A DNA stretch of 64,000 bases from Tsuneonella rigui. GTDB lineage: Bacteria > Pseudomonadota > Alphaproteobacteria > Sphingomonadales > Sphingomonadaceae. How positions within the stretch are numbered: position 1 is the stretch's first letter; the number at the start of each line of letters is the position of its first letter. A program made the position numbers and the translations under genes. Below, piece after piece: positions 40,886-51,570 of this stretch. The notes beneath the pieces are model-generated. The model was not told the DNA's origin and searched no databases. It saw only the letters and a program-made list of their open reading frames with translations. The stretch lies in NCBI RefSeq assembly GCF_003958625.1, contig NZ_RSEL01000026.1, forward strand, positions 30,654 to 94,653, in the 5' to 3' direction.

Positions 40886-40950
40886 CGTATCTCCTTGGCC
40901 CAAGCGCCCTAACGGGTGGGAGGCGCGCCGCCAAGTTGGGAGGATGAGCG

Positions 40951-41979
40951 ATGCGGTCGGGATTGTTCGCGGTGCTGGCGCTGCTCTGGGCGCTGCCCGC
41001 GCTAGGGCGGGAGCCCGCCTACGCTCCGCCCGCCGCGCCTGAATGCCGCCGGGTGGGCGACGTGCCCTCGCTGCGGATCGACCCGGCGACCGCGGCGCGC
41101 ATGGCGGAGATCGGGCTCGACCGTGCCGGGGTCTTCGCGCGGATGCAGGAGACCTCGATCCCCGAGACGATGGGCTGCTGGGCGATGCCGGTCGGCAATT
41201 TCGACAGCCAGCTGATCTCGGTCGGGATGGCGCAGTGGAACTACGGCACCGGCAGCCTGCAGCCGGTGCTGAAAGAATGGCGCGATTCGTTGGGTTCGCG
41301 CCGCAAGGCCAAGCGCGAACTAGCGCGGCTGGCCCCCACTTACGGCAAGCTGCTGCTGTCGAAGGACTGCCTCGCGGTGCCGGCCACCGCGAAGTGCCGC
41401 GCCGGCATCCTCGCCGCGCATGGGCCCGACGGGAAGCTCAACCCGGTGATCATGGGCGAGCTCACCGCGTTGTTCGAAAGCGATGCGATGCTGCAGGTGC
41501 AGCTCGATCACTACCTCGCGCTGCTCGACCTCGTGCGCGGCGACCTCCAGCGGGTGTTCCCCTACGGCCCGATCACTTCGCGCAAGGTGCGGTGGGCGAT
41601 CGACACCCGTGTCCAACAAGGCGGCCTGCCGCCGAGCGAGGACATCGCCCGGCTACGCAGCAAGCTCGTCGCCATGCCGCCCGCCGAGCGCTGGCCGCGC
41701 CTGCGCGCGATCTTCGACTGGTACAACGCGCTGGGGCAGACGATCGACCAGGACGGCATCGGCCGCGACTTCGCGTGGAACTACGCCCAGTGGAACTGCC
41801 TGATCGATGCGGGTCGGATCGACGATGAGCAGTACGAGCTCCTCGCCATCACCTTCCTGCGCAGCCGCACCGCCACCGGAAACTCGGGCCGCTGGCAGGC
41901 GCTGACATTCTCGCGCCGGGCGAAGATCATCCTCGGCGTCGGCAGCGTCAGCGGGGTGCGGGATGGGAGCTGTAGCTAG
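40951..41979 (+). CDS. Exported hypothetical protein, possibly lysozyme/chitosanase-like
   Basis: 342 residues with signal peptide [19 protein letters not shown]. Six Cys in the mature part (for example [33 protein letters not shown]). The segment [21 protein letters not shown] (about 87-107) is reminiscent of the substrate-groove region of lysozyme-like glycosidases, but the catalytic acids cannot be assigned. Sits between mccB and ivd on the opposite strand, with no functional link seen. The fold link is a guess. Confidence 0.5.
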   Translation: MRSGLFAVLALLWALPALGREPAYAPPAAPECRRVGDVPSLRIDPATAARMAEIGLDRAGVFARMQETSIPETMGCWAMPVGNFDSQLISVGMAQWNYGTGSLQPVLKEWRDSLGSRRKAKRELARLAPTYGKLLLSKDCLAVPATAKCRAGILAAHGPDGKLNPVIMGELTALFESDAMLQVQLDHYLALLDLVRGDLQRVFPYGPITSRKVRWAIDTRVQQGGLPPSEDIARLRSKLVAMPPAERWPRLRAIFDWYNALGQTIDQDGIGRDFAWNYAQWNCLIDAGRIDDEQYELLAITFLRSRTATGNSGRWQALTFSRRAKIILGVGSVSGVRDGSCS

Positions 41980-43142
41980 CCCGCCGCCCCGATCAGCTCG
42001 CGCCCGATCAGCATCCGCCGGATTTCGTTCGTTCCCGCGCCGATGTCGAGCAGCTTGGCGTCGCGCAGGTAGCGTTCGACCGGCCAGTCCTTGGTGTAGC
42101 CCGCGCCGCCCAGCGCCTGGACCGCCTCGCCGGCGACGCGGAAGGCGTTTTCGCTCGCCAGCAGGATCGCGCCGGCGGCGTCGAAGCGGGTGGTCTGGCC
42201 GGCGTCGCAGCTTTTGGCGACCGCGTAAGTGTAGGCGCGCGCCGATTGCAGCGCGACGTACATGTCGGCGACCTTGGCCTGGATCAGCTGGAACGCGCCG
42301 ATGGGCTTGCCGAACTGCTTGCGCTCGCGGACGTAGGGGATGACCGTGTCGAGGCACGCCTGCATGATCCCGAGCTGCAGCCCGGCGAGCACCACGCGCT
42401 CGTAATCCAATCCACTCATCAGCACGCCGACGCCGCCGTTCAAGGGACCCATGACGTTCTCTTCGGGCACTTCGCAGTCGTCGAATACCAACTCGGCGGT
42501 GGGCGAGCCGCGCATGCCCATCTTGTCGATCTTCTGGCCGATCGAGAATCCGGGCATGTCCTTCTCGATCAGGAACGCGGTGATCCCGCGGCTGCCCGCA
42601 TGGCCGTCGGTCTTGGCATAGACCACAAGCGTATCGGCGTAGGTTGCGTTGGTGATCCAGAACTTGGTGCCGTTGAGGACGTAGCCGCCCTGGACTGCAT
42701 CGGCCTTGAGCTTCATCGAGACGACGTCCGACCCAGCCGAGGCCTCCGACATGGCGAGCGAGCCGACATGCTCGCCGCTGATGAGCTTGGGGAGATACTT
42801 GGCCTTCTGCTCGGCGTTGCCCCAGCGGCGAATCTGGTTGACGCACAGGTTCGAGTGCGCGCCGTAGCTGAGCCCGACCGAGGCGCTGGCGCGGCTGATC
42901 TCCTCCACCGCGATGACATGCTCGAGGTACCCGAGCCCGAGCCCGCCGTCTTCCTCGCCGACGGTGATCCCGTGCAGGCCCAGCTCACCCATCGCCGGCC
43001 ACAGCTCTTGCGGAAACCAGTCCTCGCGGTCCGCCTTTTCGGCGAGCGGAGCGACCTGCTCGTCGGCGAAGCGGGCGGTCGCCTCGCGGATCATCTCGGC
43101 GCTCTCGCCGAGCTGGAAATCGAAATCGGGGGTGGCGCGCAA
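41976..43142 (-). CDS. ivd: Isovaleryl-CoA dehydrogenase
   Basis: 388 residues. FAD enzyme of leucine degradation. The [19 protein letters not shown] segment (about 90-108) and the catalytic base Glu in [11 protein letters not shown] are characteristic of isovaleryl-CoA dehydrogenase; further acyl-CoA dehydrogenase landmarks are [10 protein letters not shown] and [19 protein letters not shown]. The start is a TTG at 43142, favoured because GGAG lies 8 bases upstream and the family begins [11 protein letters not shown]; the longer frame to 43214 has no such site. A 16-bp palindrome lies 71 bases upstream. With mccB it represents part of a liu-type leucine pathway. Confidence 0.9.
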   Translation of the reverse strand: MRATPDFDFQLGESAEMIREATARFADEQVAPLAEKADREDWFPQELWPAMGELGLHGITVGEEDGGLGLGYLEHVIAVEEISRASASVGLSYGAHSNLCVNQIRRWGNAEQKAKYLPKLISGEHVGSLAMSEASAGSDVVSMKLKADAVQGGYVLNGTKFWITNATYADTLVVYAKTDGHAGSRGITAFLIEKDMPGFSIGQKIDKMGMRGSPTAELVFDDCEVPEENVMGPLNGGVGVLMSGLDYERVVLAGLQLGIMQACLDTVIPYVRERKQFGKPIGAFQLIQAKVADMYVALQSARAYTYAVAKSCDAGQTTRFDAAGAILLASENAFRVAGEAVQALGGAGYTKDWPVERYLRDAKLLDIGAGTNEIRRMLIGRELIGAAG

Positions 43143-43212
43143 CGGCTTTCTCCAGGTCTGGCGAGGCGCATAGCCGAGGGCCGCGGGGACAAGCAAACGC
43201 TTCGATTTCAGC

Positions 43213-43228
43213 AATTTGCGCGCAAATT
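43213..43228. promoter_or_regulatory. Perfect 16-bp palindrome between ivd and the histidine kinase
   Basis: AATTTGCGCGCAAATT is fully self-complementary, in an AT-rich intergenic patch that also holds a TATAAT (43256-43261) aimed at the kinase gene. It lies 71 bases upstream of the ivd start, so it could be an operator for ivd, for the kinase, or both. Length and symmetry suit a TetR-type dimer; the nearby TetR gene is a candidate binder, unproven. Confidence 0.5.
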
Positions 43229-43297
43229 AGTTTCGTCGCGCAAATACTTTGAATTTATAATGTTTTTCTGCTACTTGGCGCGCAGGATCGCAGTTAC

Positions 43298-44812
43298 ATG
43301 AACCAGGACGGGACTCTTCCACGGGCTACAGCCCCCGTTGCCGCCGTGCCGTGCAGCGAAGACGAGCGCGCGGTCGTGCTCGCCGCCTACGGGGTCGACA
43401 GCCTGGAGGACGATCCCGAGCTGGTCTCGGTGGTCAATTTCGCCGCCAAGCTATGCGGCGCCCCGGTCGCGGTCCTGAGCATGGTCGAGGGGGAGCGGCA
43501 ACGCTTCCTCGCCCGCTTCGGCCTCGATGACCGCGAGACTCCGCGCTCGCAAAGCTTCTGCGCCCACACGATGCTCGAACCCGCGCCGATGATCGTCGCC
43601 GATGCGACTGGCGACGCGCGATTCCGGAACAACGAGCTGGTCACCGGCGCGCTCAACATCCGCTTCTATGCCGGCGTCCCGCTCGTCTCGAGCGAGGGCG
43701 TTCCGCTCGGCGCGCTGGCGGTGATCGACACGCAGCCGCGCCCTGAGGGGCTGACCGAGCTGCAGCTCGAAGGCCTGCAGGTGCTCGCGGAGTCGGTCAT
43801 GTGCCGTATGGCCGCGCACCGCCACCAGCTCGCCGCCACCACCCGCGCGAGCGAAAGCGCGCGGGCGATGCGCGAGATCGCCGACATGGTCCCGGGTATC
43901 GTCTGGTCGGCCGATCACGAGGGCAAGTTCGACTACTTCAACAGCCGCTGGCGCCACACCACCGGGGCGGACCACCCCGCGACGATGACCGATTGGGGCC
44001 CGCACGTGCACGCCGAAGATACCGATCGGACGCGCGACGCGTGGCAATCGAGCATCGCCAACGGAATGCCGTTCGAGTGCGAATATCGCCTCAAGCAGGT
44101 TGACGGCACTTGGCGGTGGACCCTGGCACGCGCGCTGCCGGTGGTCGACGGTCAGGGGCAGGTGACGCGCTGGTACGGCACCCTGACCGACATCGACGAA
44201 GGCCACCGCCGGTCGGAGAACCGCGACCTCCTCGCGCGCGAGCTGTCGCATCGGATCAAGAACATCTTCGCGGTCGTCGCGGGCCTTATCTCGCTGCGAG
44301 CGCGGCGCCGGCCGGAAGCGGCCGACTTCGCGCAGGAACTGATCGACACCATCCGCGCATTGGGTCGCGCGCACGACTTCGTGCGGCCGATGGAGGGCAT
44401 GAAAGGCGACAGCCTGCTGGGCTTGCTGAAGGAGCTGATGGCGCCCTATGCCGACGCGCCGGGCCGGGTCGAGATTAGCGGGGACGACTGCGTGATCGGC
44501 CCGCGCGCCGCCACCCCGCTGGCGCTAACCTTCCACGAGCTCGCGACCAATTCGGCCAAGTATGGCGCGCTGTCCGATGCCGACGGGTCGGTGACGATCA
44601 CGATCGAATGCGGACACGATGTGCAATCGGCCGCGGTTCGCTGGCGCGAGCGCGGCGGGCCTAATGCGCAACAGCCGGCGGAGGAAGGGTTCGGCTCGCG
44701 CTTGCTCAAGAGCTCGATCGAAGGCCAGCTCGGCGGCACGCTCGAGCGGCGCTTCGCCGATGGCGGGCTTGAGGTCGACCTCGTCATCCCGCGCGCTGCG
44801 ATTCAGAGCTAG
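43298..44812 (+). CDS. HWE-family sensor histidine kinase with GAF and PAS domains
   Basis: 504 residues, soluble. GAF domain about 28-172 (FAAKLCGAPVAVLSMVEGERQRF...RFYAGVPLV), PAS domain with PAC about 192-305 (MVPGIVWSADHEGKFDYFNSRW), then an HWE dimerisation box ARELSHRIKNIFAVVAGL (His318). The kinase domain has FHELATNSAKYGALS and VRWRERGGP, the HWE-type W-x-E-x-GGP segment. HWE kinases dominate alphaproteobacterial light, stress and general-stress (PhyR) signalling; the GAF/PAS ligand is unknown here. No response regulator is adjacent. Confidence 0.9.
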   Translation: MNQDGTLPRATAPVAAVPCSEDERAVVLAAYGVDSLEDDPELVSVVNFAAKLCGAPVAVLSMVEGERQRFLARFGLDDRETPRSQSFCAHTMLEPAPMIVADATGDARFRNNELVTGALNIRFYAGVPLVSSEGVPLGALAVIDTQPRPEGLTELQLEGLQVLAESVMCRMAAHRHQLAATTRASESARAMREIADMVPGIVWSADHEGKFDYFNSRWRHTTGADHPATMTDWGPHVHAEDTDRTRDAWQSSIANGMPFECEYRLKQVDGTWRWTLARALPVVDGQGQVTRWYGTLTDIDEGHRRSENRDLLARELSHRIKNIFAVVAGLISLRARRRPEAADFAQELIDTIRALGRAHDFVRPMEGMKGDSLLGLLKELMAPYADAPGRVEISGDDCVIGPRAATPLALTFHELATNSAKYGALSDADGSVTITIECGHDVQSAAVRWRERGGPNAQQPAEEGFGSRLLKSSIEGQLGGTLERRFADGGLEVDLVIPRAAIQS

Positions 44813-44844
44813 CGCGCTAGCCAGCGCTCGCTAGGCTGCGGGCG

Positions 44845-45591
44845 ATGCTGGAATTCATCGAGGTCAGCAAACGGTTCGGGGCGCTGGCTGCCATCGACGC
44901 GGTTACGCTCGCCGTGCCGCGTGGGGCATTCGTGGCGTTGGTCGGCGAATCCGGCTCGGGCAAATCGACCCTGCTCAAAACGGCCAACCGGCTGATCAAG
45001 CCTGACGCGGGGCGCGTGCTCATCGGCGGCGCGGACGTGCGCGAAGCGGACGCGCCCGAGTTGCGGCGGCGGATCGGCTACGTATTCCAGTCGATCGGGC
45101 TGTTCCCGCACATGGATGTTGCCCGCAACATCGGCATCGGTCCGCGGCTCGAAGGCAAGCCGCTGGGTGACGAGCGGATCGCGGAGCTGCTTGCGCTCGT
45201 GGGCCTCACGCCCGAGCACGCGCACCGGATGCCCGATGCGCTGTCGGGCGGGCAGCGCCAGCGGGTGGGGGTGGCGCGCGCGCTCGCAGGCGAGCCCGAG
45301 CTGCTGCTGATGGACGAGCCGTTCGGCGCGCTCGATCCGGTGACCCGCGATGCACTGGGGCGGCAGGTGCGCGCGCTGCACGACCGGCTTGGGCTGACGA
45401 CGGTGATGGTGACGCACGACATGGCCGAGGCGCTGCTGCTCGCCGACCGCGTGGTGGTAATGGCGGCGGGGCGGATCGTTGCCGACGAGGAACCGCGCGC
45501 TTTGCTCGCGGGCGCGGGCGGCGAGATCGCCCAGGCGCTGGTCGCGGTGCCGCGCGCGCAATCCGAAGCGCTCGCGAAGCTCGGCGGATGA
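44845..45591 (+). CDS. Osmoprotectant ABC transporter ATP-binding protein
   Basis: 248 residues. Walker A GESGSGKST (34-42), signature LSGGQRQRVGVARALA (about 133-148), Walker B LLLMDEPFGALDP and H-loop VTHDMAEAL. This is the OpuCA/ProV type (glycine betaine, choline, carnitine import), lacking a long CBS C-terminus. Its TGA overlaps the next ATG by four bases (ATGA), a translational coupling with the fused permease. The 32-base gap to the kinase upstream suggests a possible shared transcript. Confidence 0.88.
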   Translation: MLEFIEVSKRFGALAAIDAVTLAVPRGAFVALVGESGSGKSTLLKTANRLIKPDAGRVLIGGADVREADAPELRRRIGYVFQSIGLFPHMDVARNIGIGPRLEGKPLGDERIAELLALVGLTPEHAHRMPDALSGGQRQRVGVARALAGEPELLLMDEPFGALDPVTRDALGRQVRALHDRLGLTTVMVTHDMAEALLLADRVVVMAAGRIVADEEPRALLAGAGGEIAQALVAVPRAQSEALAKLGG

Positions 45592-47117
45592 GCGAGACCT
45601 GGCAGACGCTGTTGACGCTCGGCGACAAGCTCTCGGCGCACGTGCTGCTGTCGGCCGCCGCGCTCGCGCTCGGCATCGCGGTGGCGCTGCCGCTGGCGGT
45701 GTGGGCGGGCAGGTCGCGTAGCGTCGCGCGGGTGACGCTCGGGCTGGCGAGCCTGGTCCAGACCATTCCCGCGCTCGCGCTGTTGGCGCTGTTCTTCCCG
45801 ATCCTGCTGAGCCTGCGCGCGGTGTTCGGGTCTGGGGTACCAACGCTCGGCTTCCTCCCCGCACTGCTCGCGCTGGCGCTCTATGCGCTGCTGCCGATCC
45901 TGCGCAACGCGGTCACCGCGCGTGCCGAGATGGACCCCGGTGTGCTCGAAGCGGCGGACGCGGTCGGTATGACGCCGGCACAGAAGCTGCGGCTGGTCGA
46001 GGCGCCGCTTGCCGCGCCGTTCGTGATGGCGGGCATCCGCACCGCCGCGGTGTGGACCATCGGGGCGGCGACCCTATCGACCACCGTCGGGCAACCGAGC
46101 CTGGGCGATCCGATCTTCGCCGGGCTGCAGACGCAGAACTGGGCGCTGGTGCTGGCGGGCTGTATCGCTGCTGCAACGCTGGCGCTTGTGACGGATGGAC
46201 TGCTTGCATTGATCGAACGCGGTCTCGGGACGCGGCGACCGGCGCTGGCGTGGCTCGGGCTCGGGCTGGTCGCGGCCGGACTGTTTGCTGCCGCCTTCGC
46301 GGGCCAGCGTGAAAGCCGCGATACGGTCGTGGTCGGGGCCAAGAACTTCTCCGAGCAGTACATCCTCGCCCGGCTGATCGGGCAGCGGCTGGAGCGGGCG
46401 GGCTACGCCGTGACCTACCGCGAGGGGCTCGGCTCCGCGGTGATCCACCGCGCACTGACCTCGGGCCAGATCGACGTCTATGTCGACTACTCGGGCACGG
46501 TGTGGGCGAACGAGATGAAGCGCACCGACACCCCGGATCGCGCGGCGATGCTGAAGGGCATCGCGGCGTGGGAACAGGGCAATGGGGCGCGGCTATTGGG
46601 CTCGCTCGGGTTCGAGAACGCCTACGCCTTCGCGATGAAGAGCGATCGCGCCAAGGCGATGGGCATCGCCAGCCTCGCCGATCTTGCCGCCAAGGGGCGC
46701 GACCTGACACTGGGCGGCGACCTCGAATTCTTCCGCCGGCCGGAGTGGCGCCGGGTGGACGCGGCGTATGGCCTCGGCGCTCTGCGGCAGAGGAACTTCG
46801 CGCCGACCTTCATGTACGATGCGCTGGCGAGCGGCGAGGCGGAGGCGATCACTGCGTTCAGCTCCGACGGGCGGATCGCCGCAGACAAGCTGGCGGTGCT
46901 CGCCGATCCCAAGGGCGCGCTCCCCGCTTACGATGCGATCCTGCTGGTTGCCCCGGCGCGGGCGAACGACGCGCGCCTCGTGAATGCGCTCAAGCCATTG
47001 GTCGGGGCTATCCCGGTGGCGGCGATGCAGCAGGCGAACTATCGGGTCGATCGGCCGGACGACAAGCAGTCGCCGGAGGCGGCGGCGCGCTGGCTGGCGC
47101 AGCGGATCGGGCGCTAG
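45588..47117 (+). CDS. Fused osmoprotectant ABC permease/substrate-binding protein
   Basis: 509 residues. The N-terminal half (about 1-205) is a BPD-type permease with five or six membrane helices and the EAA-loop segment EAADAVGMTPAQKLRLVEAPLAAPFV. A sixth/seventh helix at about 212-235 leads to an OpuAC/ProX-like binding domain (about 245-508) beginning VVVGAKNFSEQYILARLIGQRL and containing IDVYVDYSGTVW. Fusing permease and binding domains in one chain (OpuCB-CC type) is known in this transporter class. Probably imports quaternary-ammonium compounds. Tail-to-tail overlap of four bases with DUF2147. Confidence 0.87.
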   Translation: MSETWQTLLTLGDKLSAHVLLSAAALALGIAVALPLAVWAGRSRSVARVTLGLASLVQTIPALALLALFFPILLSLRAVFGSGVPTLGFLPALLALALYALLPILRNAVTARAEMDPGVLEAADAVGMTPAQKLRLVEAPLAAPFVMAGIRTAAVWTIGAATLSTTVGQPSLGDPIFAGLQTQNWALVLAGCIAAATLALVTDGLLALIERGLGTRRPALAWLGLGLVAAGLFAAAFAGQRESRDTVVVGAKNFSEQYILARLIGQRLERAGYAVTYREGLGSAVIHRALTSGQIDVYVDYSGTVWANEMKRTDTPDRAAMLKGIAAWEQGNGARLLGSLGFENAYAFAMKSDRAKAMGIASLADLAAKGRDLTLGGDLEFFRRPEWRRVDAAYGLGALRQRNFAPTFMYDALASGEAEAITAFSSDGRIAADKLAVLADPKGALPAYDAILLVAPARANDARLVNALKPLVGAIPVAAMQQANYRVDRPDDKQSPEAAARWLAQRIGR

Positions 47118-47524
47118 CTCCCGCGGCGCCAGACCTGGGTTTGGCAGAACGGGCCGATACAGCCCTTCACCTCCAGCCGGTCGCCCGCCAGCCGGCGCAA
47201 CACCGAGCGGTACGACTTGCCCGACTTGGGGTCGTAGATCGTCCCGCGCCAGACGGCCCCGTCTTCGCTGAAGCCGGTGAGGATCGGCACGCCCAGCAGT
47301 TTGCGCGTGCGCAGCCTGGCGTCGGGATTGTGGATGTCGCGCTGGTCCGCGCCGCCGGGCGGGGTGACCAGGAACCGGGCGAGCGTGCCGCACAGGCTCT
47401 TGCCGCACGGGGCGATGCGCACGACCCCATCGCGCGCGGCGGTGACCCACGAGCCGGTGATCGGTTCGGCCGCCGCCACTGGGGTGGCGGCAAGCAGGGT
47501 CGCCGCGATGGCCAGGTATTTCAT
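47114..47524 (-). CDS. DUF2147 exported protein
   Basis: 136 residues with signal peptide MKYLAIAATLLAATPVAAA. DUF2147 landmarks: GSWVTAARDGVVRIAPCGKSLCGTLARFL, then NPDARLRTRKLLGVPILTGF, YDPKSGKSYRSVLRR, and the final LEVKGCIGPFCQTQVWRR. Four Cys can form two disulfides. Function unknown. The start ATG 47524 has AGGAGG nine bases upstream; two earlier in-frame ATGs are too close to that site. It immediately follows the methyltransferase gene, and probably shares its transcript. Confidence 0.87.
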   Translation of the reverse strand: MKYLAIAATLLAATPVAAAEPITGSWVTAARDGVVRIAPCGKSLCGTLARFLVTPPGGADQRDIHNPDARLRTRKLLGVPILTGFSEDGAVWRGTIYDPKSGKSYRSVLRRLAGDRLEVKGCIGPFCQTQVWRRGS

Positions 47525-47529
47525 GCGCA

Positions 47530-48591
47530 TCATGCCTCCTCGAATCCCACGCCGCGCGGCCAATCCGGCGCGGCCAACCCCATCACCTTGAACAAGGTGC
47601 CCATCTGGTCGTCCGCGATCAGCCGGTCGCGCGCGGCATTGAGCTCGTTGCGCAAGTGCGGCGCGCGCATGGTCAGCGCCTCGGAGCGGGTTTCGATCCC
47701 CAGCGCGCGCAGCCACTCGCCTTGGCCGACGGTGCCCATCCACTGCGCGTTGCGCGACTGGGCGACGCGGGCGAGCGTGGCAAAATCGACGTGCGCCGTG
47801 AGGTCCGCCTCTCCCGGTGCAGTGAGCGGATCGACCTTCCGGTGCGCCCTGACTGCCTGGAAGGTCGAACCGCCGCGCAAGTCCGCGTGGCCGTAGTCGA
47901 TCAGCAGCGCGCAGCCGCCCTGGTTCGCGAGGCGTCCCGCGATCTCGTAGACGATCGCGGCGGCGGCGGGCGAGGTCTCGATGATCGCACCCTGCCGCGC
48001 ACCGCGCCAGTCGGGCGGCACCGCGCTCTCCATCGGCATCGCGCCCGCGACGTAGACGAATGTGTCGCCGTCCAGACCTACCATCCGCTCGCGCCAGCCC
48101 TCGGCCGCGCGCACTAGCTGCCGCACCGGCAGGGCGTCGAGAAACTCGTTGCCGATCACCAGCAACGGCCCCTCCATCGGAACGGAGGTCTGGTCGGCAT
48201 GGAACTGCGCCTGCGGCACCGCTTCCAATTGCAGCTTCTTGAGCGCGGGCGAGGTCTCGACGAAGTGCACCTGCGGGGTGAGGCCGTAGCGCTTCATGGT
48301 TCGCAGCGCATCCTTGGCGAGCGTCCCGCGCCCGGGGCCGAGCTCGACATAGTGGACCGGCTCTTCGCGCCCGGCGCGGATCCACATATCGGCCAGCCAC
48401 AGGCCGATCAGTTCACCGAACATCTGGCTGATTTCCGGCGCGGTGACGAAGTCGCCCTCGCTGCCGAGCGGGTCCTTCGCCGCGTAATAGCGGGCGTTGG
48501 ACTCGGCCATGAAGTGCGCCAGGCTGATCGGCCCGGTGGCGCGGATCAACCGGCGGAAGACCTCCGCCAGCGGCGTCGTTTCGTCGGTCAT
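47530..48591 (-). CDS. MidA/NDUFAF7-type SAM-dependent methyltransferase
   Basis: 353 residues. SAM-binding ELGPGRGTLAKDAL (83-96), the GNEFLDALPVRQLV segment (about 146-159), and FVTAPEISQMFGELIGLW (about 48-65) are characteristic of the family whose mitochondrial member NDUFAF7 methylates an arginine of a complex I subunit. A bacterial complex I substrate is likely by homology. The ATG (48591) overlaps the lgt stop by four bases, so lgt, this gene and DUF2147 form a coupled unit. Confidence 0.88.
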   Translation of the reverse strand: MTDETTPLAEVFRRLIRATGPISLAHFMAESNARYYAAKDPLGSEGDFVTAPEISQMFGELIGLWLADMWIRAGREEPVHYVELGPGRGTLAKDALRTMKRYGLTPQVHFVETSPALKKLQLEAVPQAQFHADQTSVPMEGPLLVIGNEFLDALPVRQLVRAAEGWRERMVGLDGDTFVYVAGAMPMESAVPPDWRGARQGAIIETSPAAAAIVYEIAGRLANQGGCALLIDYGHADLRGGSTFQAVRAHRKVDPLTAPGEADLTAHVDFATLARVAQSRNAQWMGTVGQGEWLRALGIETRSEALTMRAPHLRNELNAARDRLIADDQMGTLFKVMGLAAPDWPRGVGFEEA

Positions 48592-49508
48592 GCCGCCGCG
48601 GGTTGCGCCGCCGTGGTCCCCATCTGCGGCTTGATCAGCGCGCGGGCGATCAGCGCAAGGCCGAGCACGATCAGCGGCACGGTCAGCCACTGGCCCATCG
48701 AGAGGCCCGTCTGCCGCGCGAACTCGGCAAGCTGCTGGTCCGGCTGGCGGTAGAACTCGACTGTAAAGCGGGCGAGCGCGATGCCGGCGGTGAATACGCC
48801 GACCAGCAGCCCCGGCCGCCAGCGCGCGCGGGTCTTCCAGAACAGCAGCAGCATGACCACGATCAGCAACGCGCCCTCGAGGCCCGCCTCGTAAAGCTGG
48901 CTCGGGTGGCGCGGCAGGCCGAGCGGGTCGGTGGGGAAGATCATCGCCCACGGCACTTCGCTCTCGACCGGGCGGCCCCACAGCTCGCCGTTGATGAAGT
49001 TGGCGATGCGCCCGAACATCATCCCGAACGGCACGTTGACCGCGATGTAGTCGGCGGTGCGCAGGAAGTTGATCTGGCCGCTGCGGCACACCCAGGCGAT
49101 CGCGATCAGCACGCCGATCACCCCGCCGTGGAAGCTCATCCCGCCGTCCCATAGCCGCAGCAGGTCCCAGCTCGGGAATTCGCCGGGGGTGAAGTGGGTG
49201 AACATCGACGGGATGCCGGTCTCACCGCCGGTGTAGAACGCCGCGTAGCCCAACCGTCCGCCGATGATGATGCCGAGCGTGCAGTAGAAGAACAGGTCGT
49301 CGGCATGGCGCTGCGCCATGGGGCTGCCGGGCGCCTTGATCATCTTGCTGAGGTGCCAGTACCCCAGCACGATCCCCGCCAGGTAGGCGAGCGAGTAGAA
49401 CCGCAGCTCCATGAAGCCGAGGTTGATGCCCTTCCTCAGGCCCAGGTCCTCGAACCGAATGGCGTGGTCGGCGTATTGCGACGCGTCGGCCAGTAGTGAC
49501 AGCAGCAC
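48588..49508 (-). CDS. lgt: Prolipoprotein diacylglyceryl transferase
   Basis: 306 residues, seven predicted membrane helices. Transfers diacylglycerol from phosphatidylglycerol to the lipobox Cys of prolipoproteins, the first step of lipoprotein maturation. The family signature GRIANFINGELWGRP is at about 165-179, with the HGG motif (MSFHGGVIGV) and the HPSQLYEAGLEG segment also conserved. The start is GTG (49508) with AAGGA seven bases upstream. Several lipoprotein genes in this window (12870, 22364, 36708) would need it. Confidence 0.95.
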   Translation of the reverse strand: MLLSLLADASQYADHAIRFEDLGLRKGINLGFMELRFYSLAYLAGIVLGYWHLSKMIKAPGSPMAQRHADDLFFYCTLGIIIGGRLGYAAFYTGGETGIPSMFTHFTPGEFPSWDLLRLWDGGMSFHGGVIGVLIAIAWVCRSGQINFLRTADYIAVNVPFGMMFGRIANFINGELWGRPVESEVPWAMIFPTDPLGLPRHPSQLYEAGLEGALLIVVMLLLFWKTRARWRPGLLVGVFTAGIALARFTVEFYRQPDQQLAEFARQTGLSMGQWLTVPLIVLGLALIARALIKPQMGTTAAQPAAA

Positions 49509-49631
49509 GATTGATCCTTAACCCTTGGCGCCAACCTCCCATAAGGGGGCCGCGATCGTCCGCGCGCGTCTTTGGCATAGCGCGGCGCGCGGCGAAACCC
49601 CGGCGCGGGATACAGCTGGAAGAGGAACGGC

Positions 49632-51329
<1,698 letters not shown>

Positions 51330-51570
51330 GGCTGATCGAGCAGGGCGAATTGCGTTTCGGGTTTCCTACACCCGTCGCGCCGGTCTAGCGTGCATGGATG
51401 GTCAGCCCGCGCCCTTCCGCTTCCTATTTAGCGAAACGAACACGGGGTGTGGACTTCGCCAAAACGGAAGGTGACACCGGTTTAGCAGGTTTTCGTTTGT
51501 CGGCAGTAAGTTGCCGCCCATTTGAGTTTCAAAGAAAGGGTGGGATCGGTGTGACACAAGGGGGCCTCCG

